A stretch of 64,000 nucleotides of DNA, from positions 1,736,001-1,800,000 of the forward strand of contig NZ_CP042997.1 of the NCBI RefSeq assembly GCF_008087625.1, given 5' to 3'. The stretch is from Aquisphaera giovannonii. GTDB lineage: Bacteria > Planctomycetota > Planctomycetia > Isosphaerales > Isosphaeraceae. The translations under genes and the position numbers were made by a program. Below are positions 34,801 through 42,135 of the stretch, piece by piece. How positions within the stretch are numbered: position 1 is the stretch's first letter; the number at the start of each line of letters is the position of its first letter. The notes under the pieces were generated by a model, which searched no databases, was not told where the DNA came from, and saw nothing but the letters and a program-made list of their open reading frames with translations.

Positions 34801-35675
34801 ACTCCTTCCGCAAGCTCGAGGGCTGGACGGGCTACGCCGAGGAGCACGGGATCGTCCTCGACTTCGGGGATCGGCTCTCGGGATTCGGCCCCTCGGATCC
34901 GCTCGTGCTGTGCCTGGCCGGCTGGGTCGAGTACCCGTACTCCCAGACGAACTACGCGGCGGCCACCGCGGGGGTCTCCCTCCGGCCGCCGGTCATCGAG
35001 CGCCGCCGCGGCGACGGGTCCTGGGAGGTCATCGAGCCCGACGCCGGCTACCCGGCCGGCCTGCCGCGGCTGACGACGCTGGACCTGACCGGCAAGCTGA
35101 CCGGCCCCTCGTGCGTCCTCCGGATTCGCACGAACATGGAATGCTATTACGACCAGGCCTTCATCGCCGTCCGCGACCGCCGGGCGGAGGGCTCCCTGCG
35201 GGTCTCGACGCGGGAGGTCGCCCGCGCGGAGCTCGGGCATCGGGGCTACTCCCGCGAGGTCTCCCCGGACGGGCGGCTGCCGCTCCTCTACGATTATCGC
35301 TACGTCGACCCCGCGCCCCTCGCGCGGCTGTCCGGCAAGCTGACCCGCTTCGGGGACGTCGTCCCGCTCCTGAAGGCCGACGACGACATTCTCTGCGTGA
35401 TCGGCCCCGGGGACGAGGCCCGGCTCGAGTTCTCCGCGGAGGGATTGCCCCCGCTGGAGCCCGGGTGGACGCGGTCGTTCGTCCTGCGATCGTTCGGCTA
35501 CTGCAAGGACGCCGACCCCTCCACGGCGCTCAGCGACACCGTCGGGCCGCTGCCGTGGAAGGGCATGCCGCCGTTCCCGTTCGGGGGCGGGGCCTCGCGG
35601 CCGGCCGATCCGGCCTATGAGGCGTACCTCCGCGACTACCAGACGCGGCCCGCCGGGGGCGGGGCCGGGCGCTGA
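31854..35675 (+). CDS. large lipoprotein with TPR, FG-GAP and UnbV-like domains
   Basis: A 1273-residue product. The signal sequence ends in a lipobox (MAFSGIAC, Cys near residue 26). A TPR-like region spans about 65-260 (GSINLAIALLNMSGEEAE; LHFCTGI-like helices). FG-GAP/VCBS calcium-binding blades span about 340-780, each with a D-x-D-x-DG core: FDADGDGKADLYLA, DFDADRRVDLFLT, LDQDGDLDLFLVN, LDVDADRDLDLILA, DLDQDGMSDLVA, DLDLDGLPDVVG. An ASPIC/UnbV-like segment follows (NGHHWLSLELAG ... VVLGLGKRDAAELLHLRWPD, about 745-835), then a long C-terminal part of unknown fold (DFLGGGGLGYLVAP). Probably surface-exposed; ligand unknown. Confidence 0.87.
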   Translation: MSRLPGVAPPRRLAILLIMAFSGIACRSREEPAAGPPAAQRPQSQHAGSTEPAPRPAELKDEIPPAELDAVLAASYRGAGLMEQFEYAKASKEFREVRRRAPGWIPGSINLAIALLNMSGEEAEASKSAGGEAPKGNFDEALELLREVLDRSPDNPHAHFCTGIILQQQGLLPEAYKHFSRVTQIDPLDAAAWYWAASTLTDPANPQASVSPALAKEQAALYQKALDLDPYLTQAIYKLSVVSRMAGDPNRQKALLELWNKINPDRPQPVPGPGNSAAKVYGEMGKYATVTGLPRPRGKDQAAPLPPRFDPARPLVVTLAAGDRWAKPEDFRGPAAVIGRARARFGAAVAAFDADGDGKADLYLAASVVGPKGLRDALLLNRGEAGFEDVTARFGLPMDRASLGVAAADFDADRRVDLFLTGVGKNALLRNRDGSGFEDLGEALKPAGPPAVALQARWLDLDQDGDLDLFLVNHCAAELADKAFVPGQPPPPGIACTAYRNDGQPEAVPGSPQPAWAPMATAWDKGRVKSGLSVVLTPWPDAAAPSAGPAAYTGVAALDVDADRDLDLILAADGAPPVAMLNDRLGRFHAAQVELPSSLEGTSGLLVADLDQDGMSDLVAASASGAVQALRNATERKTEAETKLRFEAFAANARSWNAAAAADLDLDGLPDVVGLEPSSGKAPGRTPSWARNEGTRLARVDWPVAAETPGAAGLAIADLAGDPLPDLLLARDGEPPALALNRGNGHHWLSLELAGHWRVKPELMRTNSHGLGTRVLVEGQDTHVAHEHTTPETGLAQSIGPVVLGLGKRDAAELLHLRWPDGVMQCELNVAADQKRAIGENNRKTGSCPVLFTWDGSKFACLGDFLGGGGLGYLVAPGVYGQPDRDEAVAIGPSQLREEQGAYRLSITEPMDEIAYLDHVRLDVVDSPPGVTSTPDERFAPTGNRPTGELIAWRRAVEPEHATDLAGRDVAEALRHFDRVTVDSFRKLEGWTGYAEEHGIVLDFGDRLSGFGPSDPLVLCLAGWVEYPYSQTNYAAATAGVSLRPPVIERRRGDGSWEVIEPDAGYPAGLPRLTTLDLTGKLTGPSCVLRIRTNMECYYDQAFIAVRDRRAEGSLRVSTREVARAELGHRGYSREVSPDGRLPLLYDYRYVDPAPLARLSGKLTRFGDVVPLLKADDDILCVIGPGDEARLEFSAEGLPPLEPGWTRSFVLRSFGYCKDADPSTALSDTVGPLPWKGMPPFPFGGGASRPADPAYEAYLRDYQTRPAGGGAGR

Positions 35676-35681
35676 TGTCGA

Positions 35682-38123
35682 TCAGGATGCCGGAGGGGTC
35701 TGCTGGCCGATCGGGAACTGATCGGCCTTCTTCTCCCACTCCGGCAGCCTCGACTTGAGCTCCTCGCGGAATGCCGCGGCGAGCTGCTTCCCCGGCTGCG
35801 AGGCCAGGAGCCCGTCGAGCCTGAGGGCCTCCTTCGCCTCCGCCGCGGCGTCCTGGAACATCTGGATCGCGGCGCTCGACCGGGCGAGCTCCGCGTGCAG
35901 CAGGGGGTTGGTCGGGTACAGGCGGGACGCGGTGCGGAGGGCCTCCACGACGCTCCCCTGGAGGGTGATCAGCTCGCGGGGCGTGAGGCTGGAGCCGACG
36001 AGGCCGAGGAGGTCGCGGGTCGCCCGGGCTCGCTCGTAGTGCAGCGACCAGTTCGCCGGGTTCCGTGGCGGGGACGCCGCCTTGAGCAAGAGCGCCGGGA
36101 CCTTCCGCCACCGCTGGTCCGCCGGCTTTGCTCCCCGCGATTGCCAGATGAGGAGCTGGAGGTAGGCGTCCCCGAGCCACGGGCGGGGGCTGTACATGTC
36201 GGCGAGGCGGGCGGACTCGTACGCGGCCTCGGCCCGCTCGAGCTGCGGCGGCTGGCGTGCCAGCGCGTCGTCGGCCGCGGCGACGGCGGCCTCGGACCTC
36301 CAGAAGGGCAGGATCGCGCCGGCGAAGATGCCCGCGAGGGCCGACCAGCCGACCGCGAAGGCCAGGCCCGGGATGCGCGTGTCCGCGACGCGGAGCCGGC
36401 CGCAGCCGCGGTCCTCCCGGAGGTTCAGGCCCAGGGCCAGGATGGTCCACATCTCGAGCGAGACGCTCGCGAATCCGATCCCGCCGGCCGCCAGCAGGTT
36501 GATGGCCATCCCGAGCACCGCCGCGCCGCAGGCGAGGCCGGGCAGGGGGGCGCGACGCCAGAGCGCCGAACCCGACCACGCGGCCAGTCCCCAGGTCGCC
36601 GCGAGCACCAGCCACCGCGTCAGGAGGTCGTTCTGGAAGAGGTTGAAGTGGCCCACGAGGAAGACCGCGAGCAGGCCGGACGCGCCGCACCAGGCCAGCC
36701 AGGCGGCCGACGCGGGAGGTCCGGCTCGCCCGTCGCCCTCGTCGCGGGGCACGCCCGGCGTTTCCCGTGAAACGAGCTCGTCATCGCGGACCGGCCGGAG
36801 GGTGTTCCAGAGGCCGAATCCGAGCGCGGCGACGAGGAAGGCGAACGCCCACACGCCGGCGGTCGCCCAGGCCTCGAGGAACAGGTCGTGGGGGTCCTGG
36901 ATCTCCTCGCTGGACCAGGGCAGCTTGTGGAGCAAGTAGCTGTGACCGAAGTTGCCCGGCCCGACGCCCGCCCAGAAGGTCGGCGCCGCCAGGGCCTGGC
37001 CGACGGACCCAGCCCCCTCGGTGATCACGCCCCACGTCCCGCGCCAGTATTGCGTCCGGTATCGCATCGAGAGGGTGGATTGCGTCAGGACCTGGACGTC
37101 CAGCCTCCCGGTCGCCAGCCCGAGCCCGAGGAGGCCGGCCAGGGCCAGGACGCCGGCGAGGCCCGCCCCCCAGACGAGGCGGCGCGGCACCCGCCCCCGG
37201 AGGCCCCAGGCCAGGGCCGCGAGCGCCGCGGCGGTGCCCAGCCACGCACTCCGGCTCTTGGTCAGCTCCAGGCAGATGAGCAGGGAGAGCAGGGGGATGG
37301 CGGCCAGCCCGAACGCCGGCCATCGCGAACCGGCCGCCTTCCGGTCCAGCAGGCCGGCGAGGGCCATCGCCAGCGCCAGCGTGGTGGGGCCGATCAGGTA
37401 GCCGGCCAGCGAGTTCGCCAGGCCGAACGTGGAGAAGACCTCATTCGAGCCGAGGAGCCGGTCCTCGAACGCCTTCACCTGGCGGGGCTCGTCGGCCGCC
37501 ACGCCCGCCTCGCGGAGCATCCGGGCCCCGTCCCGGAGATAGTCGCGCTTGAGGGAGGGCATCTCCACCGCCGCCTGGTAGAGGCCGTAGGCGGAGACCG
37601 CGACGGCAGACGCCACCAGTACGCCCAGGATCGCCTTCGACTCCGCCCGCGTCCGCGGCAGGTTGCGGGCCAGGAGATACGCGATCGCGACGCCGCCCCA
37701 TTCCCAGGCGAGGTTGATCGCCGGCCGGCGATCCAGGCCCCGCGAGGCGCTCAGGCCCACCAGCGCCGCGAGGGCGATCACCGCGGCATCGCCCCACGAC
37801 CATCGGAAGCGGAACCGGCCCCCGATGAGCGCCGCCGCCACGGCCAGCCCCGCGGCGACGAGGAGGGCGAGCACCCAGGCGAGCCCCGCGCCGGCGCCCT
37901 GGGTGAGGTTCGGCTCGCTCGGCCAGTAGGCGCGGCAGGAAACCAGCGCGACGAGCAGGCCGAGCGCCACGCGCCGGAGCCGCTCGCCGACGGCCTCGGC
38001 GGACGTCGCCTCGTCGGGCGCAGGGTCGCGAGCGAGGGGCCTTCCGGCCTCGCCGGGCCGTCGGGTCGCGGGTTCGGGCCTGGGGGGACGTGAGCCGGAC
38101 GGGTTCGGTCCGCGCCTGGGCAT
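35682..38123 (-). CDS. O-antigen ligase-like membrane protein (Wzy_C family) with C-terminal TPR-like region
   Basis: An 813-residue product with about 10-12 membrane helices from residue 50 to about 600, then a soluble helical region (about 600-813, ERAEAAYESARLADMYSPRP; LLHAELARSSAAIQMFQDAA) of TPR type. The hallmark loop FWAGVGPGNFGHSYLLHK ... QDPHDLFLEAWATAG is that of WaaL/Wzy polymerase-ligase proteins, which attach or polymerise glycans outside the membrane. AGGAAC precedes ATG 38123. A parS-like site falls inside the gene at 36760. Together with the WecA gene next door it points to a surface polysaccharide pathway. Confidence 0.87.
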   Translation of the reverse strand: MPRRGPNPSGSRPPRPEPATRRPGEAGRPLARDPAPDEATSAEAVGERLRRVALGLLVALVSCRAYWPSEPNLTQGAGAGLAWVLALLVAAGLAVAAALIGGRFRFRWSWGDAAVIALAALVGLSASRGLDRRPAINLAWEWGGVAIAYLLARNLPRTRAESKAILGVLVASAVAVSAYGLYQAAVEMPSLKRDYLRDGARMLREAGVAADEPRQVKAFEDRLLGSNEVFSTFGLANSLAGYLIGPTTLALAMALAGLLDRKAAGSRWPAFGLAAIPLLSLLICLELTKSRSAWLGTAAALAALAWGLRGRVPRRLVWGAGLAGVLALAGLLGLGLATGRLDVQVLTQSTLSMRYRTQYWRGTWGVITEGAGSVGQALAAPTFWAGVGPGNFGHSYLLHKLPWSSEEIQDPHDLFLEAWATAGVWAFAFLVAALGFGLWNTLRPVRDDELVSRETPGVPRDEGDGRAGPPASAAWLAWCGASGLLAVFLVGHFNLFQNDLLTRWLVLAATWGLAAWSGSALWRRAPLPGLACGAAVLGMAINLLAAGGIGFASVSLEMWTILALGLNLREDRGCGRLRVADTRIPGLAFAVGWSALAGIFAGAILPFWRSEAAVAAADDALARQPPQLERAEAAYESARLADMYSPRPWLGDAYLQLLIWQSRGAKPADQRWRKVPALLLKAASPPRNPANWSLHYERARATRDLLGLVGSSLTPRELITLQGSVVEALRTASRLYPTNPLLHAELARSSAAIQMFQDAAAEAKEALRLDGLLASQPGKQLAAAFREELKSRLPEWEKKADQFPIGQQTPPAS
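36760..36773. other. parS-like site inside the ligase gene
   Basis: GTTTCCCGTGAAAC, 13 of 14 matching GTTTCACGTGAAAC. On the coding strand it is read as VSRET, a residue string often created by parS sites within genes. Confidence 0.5.
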
Positions 38124-38185
38124 GCGGGTTCCTTCGGGTCTCGACGGGCAGGGGGCCGACCTCGGCGCCGCCCCGGCCGGTTGCG

Positions 38186-39289
38186 TCAGCGTTCCTCGGC
38201 CCGGCCCTGCGCCAGCTCGAGGATCGCGACGACCCCGAGGAGGCTCACCGTCTGGGCCACGACGACGACCGCGCCGCGGGCGTCCAGCCGGTGCAGGAGC
38301 AGGGCCCCCAGGCCGCCCGCCAGGGTGATGAGGTCAATGGTCCACACCGCCTGAGGCCGCGTCAAGCCTCGGGCCACCAGGCGATGGGACAGGTGCCGCT
38401 GGTCGCCCTCGAAGGGGCTGCGGCCCTCGCGCAGGCGGATCAGGATGACCGACGTCGTGTCGTAGAGCGGCACGGCCATGACCAGCAACGGGGCCAGGAC
38501 GCCGTAGGGCGAGTCCACCGCGGAGACGTGGTACGTGCCGACGACGGTCATCGCGCCCAGCAGGAAGCCCAGGAAGTTGCTGCCGGCGTCCCCCATGTAG
38601 AGCCGCGCCGGCGCGTGGTTGTGGACAAGGAACCCGGCCAGCGCGCCGACCACGGTCAGCAGCACCGCCGGGGGGAAGAGGCTGCCGACCGCCGCCTGCG
38701 CCCCGCCGAAGAGCAGGGCGGCGATCAGGCCGACGCTCGCCGCCAGGCCGTCCATGTTGTCGAGCATGTTGAACGAGTTGGTCAGCCCGACGATCCAGAG
38801 CACGGTCACCGCGCCGCCGAGGAGCGGATGGGTGAACGGCCAGAACAGCGTCACCCGCACGCCCGAGGCGGCCAGCAGCGTCGCGCAAAGCACCTGGATC
38901 CCCAGGCGGATCTGCCACTTCAGGTTGACCCGATCGTCGATCAGGCCCATCGCCATGATCACGGTCGCGAGCCCGAGGATCCGCAGCAATTCCCCCGTCG
39001 TGCCCAGGGCACCGCTCGCGTGGCGGGCGAGCGCATCCGGCAGGAAGTCGCGGGCGAGGAAGGCGCAGAGCCCTCCCGCGCCGATCACCAGGAGGATGGA
39101 CAGCCAGATCGCCACGCCCCCGCCGAGGGGCACCGGGGCCTTGTGCCCCTTGTGCCCGCCGGGGCGGTCCAGGAACCCCAGCCGCAGCGCATACCGCCGG
39201 GCGAGCAGCCCGAAGATCGCCGAGAGCAGGAATGCCGCCGCGGCCAGCGTGAGCCCGGCCGCCGCCAGGATCGCCGTGTCGTGTGCCAT
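38186..39289 (-). CDS. wecA: WecA/MraY-family polyprenyl-phosphate sugar-1-phosphate transferase
   Basis: Transfers a sugar-1-phosphate (usually GlcNAc-1-P) from a UDP-sugar to undecaprenyl phosphate, the first step of lipid-linked glycan synthesis, at the cytoplasmic face. The 367-residue, about 10-helix protein has all signatures: PVPLGGGVAIW, GLIDDRVNLKW (catalytic Asp pair), NSFNMLDNMDGLAASVG (Mg and nucleotide binding), YMGDAGSNFLGFLLG, and the loop GDQRHLSHRLVARG. MraY itself would be longer with different loops, so WecA/TagO-type is preferred. It ends 63 nt before the start of the ligase-like gene on the same strand. Confidence 0.9.
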   Translation of the reverse strand: MAHDTAILAAAGLTLAAAAFLLSAIFGLLARRYALRLGFLDRPGGHKGHKAPVPLGGGVAIWLSILLVIGAGGLCAFLARDFLPDALARHASGALGTTGELLRILGLATVIMAMGLIDDRVNLKWQIRLGIQVLCATLLAASGVRVTLFWPFTHPLLGGAVTVLWIVGLTNSFNMLDNMDGLAASVGLIAALLFGGAQAAVGSLFPPAVLLTVVGALAGFLVHNHAPARLYMGDAGSNFLGFLLGAMTVVGTYHVSAVDSPYGVLAPLLVMAVPLYDTTSVILIRLREGRSPFEGDQRHLSHRLVARGLTRPQAVWTIDLITLAGGLGALLLHRLDARGAVVVVAQTVSLLGVVAILELAQGRAEER

Positions 39290-39375
39290 CGCCTTCGCGG
39301 CCGGATCGGCCGAGCCTCATCGTCGCGTCGTCGCGGGTGCATCGGGGTAGGGGCGGGGCCGCCGGCCTCGGCCTG

Positions 39376-39633
39376 TCAATCTCGGGACCTGGGGGACGGC
39401 CTCGGCCGGGGGCGGTGCCAGGCGCCGAGGCTCACGCAGGCCGCGAACAGCCCCAGGAACAGGATCATGACCGCAGCGATCGCGACCCACTCCACCGGAC
39501 GATCCGGCGGCCACCCGGCGTTCGGGCCGCCCCGGACCGCGGCGAGCATGACGAACGGCCCCCCGAAGGAGACCGCCGTCATCGCGATCAGCAGGACGTA
39601 GGGGAGCCGGGGGAGGGGCTCGGCCGGGCTCAT
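39376..39633 (-). CDS. small two-helix membrane protein, coupled to proS
   Basis: An 85-residue product, too small for a confident family. Two hydrophobic helices (PYVLLIAMTAVSFGGPFVML, about 11-30, and VEWVAIAAVMILFLGLFAA, about 48-66) are followed by a basic tail. Its ATG (39633-39631) overlaps the proS stop (ATGA), which supports it being real and translated with proS. Nothing links it to tRNA charging. Confidence 0.62.
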   Translation of the reverse strand: MSPAEPLPRLPYVLLIAMTAVSFGGPFVMLAAVRGGPNAGWPPDRPVEWVAIAAVMILFLGLFAACVSLGAWHRPRPRPSPRSRD

Positions 39634-41405
39634 GCGGGCTTCGCCCCGGCCCTCGCGGCGACCTTCTCCTTGCAGGCGGCGGCCTGCCGCGAGCGGACGG
39701 CCGCCAGCTCCGCCAGCACGGCCTCGGCGGCGTTCGCCAGCGGGATGTTCTTCGACTCGCCCTCGCAACGCCACTTCACCTCGATCGTGCCTTCCTTCAC
39801 CCCCCGATCGCCGATGACGACGCGGAGCGGGATGCCGATGAGGTCCACGTCCTTGAACTTCACGCCCGGCCGGAGGTCGCGATCGTCCACCAGGACGTCC
39901 ACCCCGGCCGCCTCCAGGGCCTTCTCCAGGGCGGAGGTGGCCTCCATCACCGGGGCGCTCGTGACCTGTAGCGGCGCGATCACCACCGTGTACGGCGCGA
40001 TCGCGAGGGGCCAGATGATCCCGTTGGCGTCGTGGCCGGCCTCGACGGCCGCGGCCATGATCCGGTTGATGCCGATCCCGTAGCAACCCATGATGAGCGG
40101 GATCTCCGTCCCCTTCTCGTCCAGGTAGGTCGCGCCCATCGCCTTGGAGTACTTGGTGCCGAGCTTGAAGACGTGGCCGATCTCGAGCCCGGCGCGGTTC
40201 TCCATCGCCGTGCCGCAGCGGGGGCAGGGGTCCCCGGCCTCGGCGTTGCGGAGGTCGTGCACCTTCTCGAGCGGGAAGTCCCGGCCGGGGACCACGCCCT
40301 TCAGGTGGACGTCCAGCTCGTTGCCGCCGACGACGACCGTGGGCATCGCCGCGACCGCCCGGTCGATGATCAACGGGATCTTGATGTCCACCGGCCCGAG
40401 GAAGCCCATCGGCGCGCCGGTCGCCTTCTGGATCGTCGCCGGGTCCGCGGGCACCAGGGTGGAGACCCCGAAGGCGCGGCGGACCTTGGCCTCGTTGGCC
40501 TCGTGATCGCCGCGGATCAGCGCGGCCACCGGCTTGCCGTCGCCCAGGAAGACGAGCAGCTTGGCGGAGCCGGCCTCCTCCACCTTCAGGAACTCGCAGA
40601 CCTCGCGGATCGTCCGCTTGTTGGGCGTCTCGACCCGCTCGTACGCCGGCCCCGATGCGTCCCGGGTTGCGGCGTCGCCGGATCCCTCGCCGATCTCGGC
40701 CCGCTCCTGGTTCGCCGCGTAGCCGCACTTCGGGCACTGGATCACGCGGTCCTCGCCGGTGGAGCAGGGGACCATGAACTCGTGGGACGCGTCGCCGCCG
40801 ATCGGGCCGCTCTCGGCCTCGACGATGACGTAGGGCAGGCCGCAGCGGTCGAAGACCCGGCAGTAGGCCTCGTACATGGCGTCATAGCTCGCGTTGAGCT
40901 GGGCGACGTCCGCGTCGAAGCTGTACGCGTCCTTCATCAGGAACTCGCGGGTCCGGACGATCCCGAACCGCGGCCGGGGCTCGTCGCGGAACTTCGTCTG
41001 GATCTGGTAGAGCGTGATGGGGAGCTGCTTGTACGAGTTGAGGAGGTCCCGGACCAGGTCGGTGATGACTTCCTCGTGCGTCGGGCCGAGGCACATGGAG
41101 GCCCCGCCGCTGATGGTCAGCTTCATCAGCAGGTCGCCGAAGGTCTCGAACCGGCCCGACTCCCTCCAGAGCTCGACCGGCTGGAGGGCGGGCATGAGGA
41201 GTTCGAGGGCCCCGGCTGCATCCATCTCCTCGCGGACGATCTGCGCCGCCTTGTGGATCACCCGGAGGCCCAGCGGCAGATAGGTGTAGGTGCCCGCGCC
41301 AAGCTGGCGGATCATGCCCGCCCGGACCAGCAGGATATGGCTGGGAGCCACGGCGTCGGCCGGCGACTCCTTCAGCGTCGGGATCAGGGCATTCGACCAG
41401 CGCAC
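39630..41405 (-). CDS. proS: prolyl-tRNA synthetase, bacterial type
   Basis: Class II aminoacyl-tRNA synthetase of 591 residues. N-terminal catalytic part: MRWSNALIPTLKE, HILLVRAGMIRQLGAGTYTY, motif 2 (TKFRDEPRPRFGIVRTREF), LMKDAYSF, with the inserted editing domain about 225-410 that removes mischarged alanine. Motif 3 area near MGCYGIGINRIMAAAVE. The C-terminal anticodon-binding domain (APYTVVIAPLQVTSAPV, LVDDRDLRPGVKFKDVDLIG, RVVIGDRGVKEGTIEVKWR) is complete. A zinc-like CPKCGYAAN is also present. The gene is followed by the small overlapping membrane protein. Confidence 0.96.
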   Translation of the reverse strand: MRWSNALIPTLKESPADAVAPSHILLVRAGMIRQLGAGTYTYLPLGLRVIHKAAQIVREEMDAAGALELLMPALQPVELWRESGRFETFGDLLMKLTISGGASMCLGPTHEEVITDLVRDLLNSYKQLPITLYQIQTKFRDEPRPRFGIVRTREFLMKDAYSFDADVAQLNASYDAMYEAYCRVFDRCGLPYVIVEAESGPIGGDASHEFMVPCSTGEDRVIQCPKCGYAANQERAEIGEGSGDAATRDASGPAYERVETPNKRTIREVCEFLKVEEAGSAKLLVFLGDGKPVAALIRGDHEANEAKVRRAFGVSTLVPADPATIQKATGAPMGFLGPVDIKIPLIIDRAVAAMPTVVVGGNELDVHLKGVVPGRDFPLEKVHDLRNAEAGDPCPRCGTAMENRAGLEIGHVFKLGTKYSKAMGATYLDEKGTEIPLIMGCYGIGINRIMAAAVEAGHDANGIIWPLAIAPYTVVIAPLQVTSAPVMEATSALEKALEAAGVDVLVDDRDLRPGVKFKDVDLIGIPLRVVIGDRGVKEGTIEVKWRCEGESKNIPLANAAEAVLAELAAVRSRQAAACKEKVAARAGAKPA

Positions 41406-41585
41406 GGATCAATCCTCCCGCGAACAATCGGGCCGGGCACCCGCCCCAGCGGACGCCCCCGGCGGGGCGGCCTCGCCCCGCGGGACAGGCAGTCTACCAG
41501 ATTGACGGGGATCGGAGCAGGGAGGTTCAACCCGGCCCGAGGGCGGGTCCCGCGCGGCCGGCGATCCGCGGGATCGGGCCGCGAG

Positions 41586-42068
41586 TCACTCGGGCGGGGT
41601 GGCCGCCAGCGTCTCCAGGTCCTCGGCCTTGAGGTCGAAGATCCGGCCGAAGCCGCCGACGAACCGGGCGGCGTGGGGCAGGAGCCGGACGAGGAGGAAG
41701 TCGCCGAGGTCGAAGTTCATGGCGGCGGCCGGGAACCGTTCCAGGTAACCCGCCCGCGCGGCCTTGTACTCGGGGTCGCCGGGCGAGAGGGGCACCGCCT
41801 CCGCCTGGACGGACAGCCGGGGGATCGCCTGGGGATTGCGGGTCTGTCGGTCGGGCTCGGCGATGAGCAGCCCGACCCTCCGGAAGGCGAGCAGGCCCTC
41901 CGTGTGCCGGGCGAGCCGGCTGACGTGGATGTCGAACGCGGCCGGCCCGAAGGCCGGGGCGAAGGGGACCAGCGAGATGTAGGGTGCGCCATCGACGAGC
42001 GTCCCCAGCGAGGCGACGCGTTGGGAATGGACCAGGTGGGCGAGGGCGTCGTGGGAATGCTTGTCCAT
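41586..42068 (-). CDS. FMN-binding, pyridoxamine-phosphate-oxidase-like protein
   Basis: A 160-residue protein of the split-barrel PNPOx/HugZ-like family: AHLVHSQRVASLGTLVDGAP (FMN-binding start), SLVPFAPAFGPAAFDIHVSRL, RVGLLIAEPD, and a C-terminal GDFLLVRLLPHAARFVGGFG. Family members bind FMN or heme; some HugZ members degrade heme. Function unproven. Located between proS and the PDZ gene. Confidence 0.85.
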   Translation of the reverse strand: MDKHSHDALAHLVHSQRVASLGTLVDGAPYISLVPFAPAFGPAAFDIHVSRLARHTEGLLAFRRVGLLIAEPDRQTRNPQAIPRLSVQAEAVPLSPGDPEYKAARAGYLERFPAAAMNFDLGDFLLVRLLPHAARFVGGFGRIFDLKAEDLETLAATPPE

Positions 42069-42135
42069 GGTGGCCTCGGGCGCGTCGGAGGGGCCGGCGA
42101 GCGGACGGCTGAGGGCCCGCCCGCCGGGGCTTGCC

